DNA of 64,000 nucleotides from Symbiodinium natans (Eukaryota > Sar > Dinophyceae > Suessiales > Symbiodiniaceae). The notes beneath the pieces are model-generated. The model had not been told where the DNA came from. It did not search any database and saw only the letters and a list, made by a program, of their open reading frames with translations. Positions 63,661 through 64,000 of this stretch are shown one piece after another. How positions within the stretch are numbered: position 1 is the first letter of the stretch; each line of letters starts with the position of its first letter. Position numbers and translations under genes: made by a program. The stretch spans positions 254,501-318,500 of the forward strand of contig CAJNDS010002458.1 in NCBI GenBank assembly GCA_905221605.1, written 5' to 3'.

Positions 63661-63910
63661 GTTTAAGTCACCACTTGGCTCTAAGAATTCACCCTGAACC
63701 CTAAGGGTTCATGTACCAGCACACTCCTCATGGGCGCAAGTCTTTGATAAGCATTCGGGTTTAGGGCTTAGGGTTTCGATGAAACCCAGTAACACCAGGG
63801 TGTAGTGTTTAGTGTTCAGGGATGCCAAATTCAACTGGCGCCCTCGTCGTTCCTTGTGTTTTTTGGTGTTTAGGATTCGGGAAGCTTAGAGTTGAGAGTT
63901 GGGGGGTTCT

Positions 63911-64000
63911 ACAGGGTGGGGCCCCCTAGTTATAAGTAGAGTTATAAGGGCCCTAAATTGGGTTATAAGGACCCTAAGTTAGGTTATAAGTCCCTTAACT
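63911..64000. mobile_element. MITE family B, cut by window end
   Basis: TA|CAGGGTGGGGCCCCCTAG, then the family B interior, identical by eye to 38488-38609 as far as it goes. Confidence 0.9.

Noticed and set aside
8691-64000. CRISPR-like array of repeats and spacers
   Set aside because: The repeats are telomere-type, not constant direct repeats with even spacers, and the genes are intron-bearing and eukaryotic.
8691-64000. Dinoflagellate spliced-leader relic as a sign of retrocopied genes
   Set aside because: No convincing copy of the leader's 3' part (TTTTGGCTCAAG) was found upstream of the rebuilt genes, and all three keep introns.

Overview
ORGANISM. The window reads as nuclear DNA of a dinoflagellate. 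Four things support this: it is saturated with TTTAGGG/CCCTAAA telomere-type repeats in both orientations; it carries an AT-rich insert with a dinoflagellate-type mitochondrial cytochrome b (cob) N-terminus; recognisable genes are split into many short GC-rich exons; and the intron borders I can reconstruct are mostly GC...AG|G, with some GT and a few GA donors, which is the splice pattern known from dinoflagellates. I cannot name the species. LAYOUT. 1-1850: degenerate telomere-type repeats and a short tandem repeat. 1849-2021: CTG/CTCCTG microsatellite. 2205-4770: a satellite of roughly 300-bp units built from 15-bp GC-rich subrepeats. 4980-7050: AT-rich mitochondrial insert (NUMT) with a broken cob. 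7050-8690: mostly unique sequence. 8690-64000: telomere-type arrays alternating every few hundred bases with short unique islands and TA-flanked inverted-repeat (MITE-like) elements. Many islands are exons. No gene was recognised on the minus strand apart from mitochondrial debris. GENES. Reading islands in order and keeping splice phase rebuilds three + strand genes. (1) An aldo-keto reductase (AKR), 17423-60740, with the catalytic Asp, Tyr, Lys and His on separate exons. (2) An inositol monophosphatase-like enzyme, 27825-49631, with the GEE, DPIDGTT and WDYAAG metal-site motifs, ending at a TAG. (3) A novel helix-rich protein, 35926-42070, ten phase-compatible exons giving 225 residues. Gene 2 lies wholly inside one 31-kb intron of gene 1, and gene 3 lies wholly inside one 8-kb intron of gene 2: a three-level same-strand nest. 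Further coding-like islands sit inside other AKR introns (19378-19749 and 57135-57775). A fourth, unrecognised gene may occupy 9437-15776. HOW IT FITS TOGETHER. The introns are largely telomere-type repeat plus MITEs, and several splice sites fall inside or against repeat units (for example TTTAG|G acceptors and a G|GTTTAGG donor). This suggests a locus that expanded by insertion into introns. All gene models are hand-read without alignment or transcript data; exon borders may be off by a few bases and a few small exons are missing.
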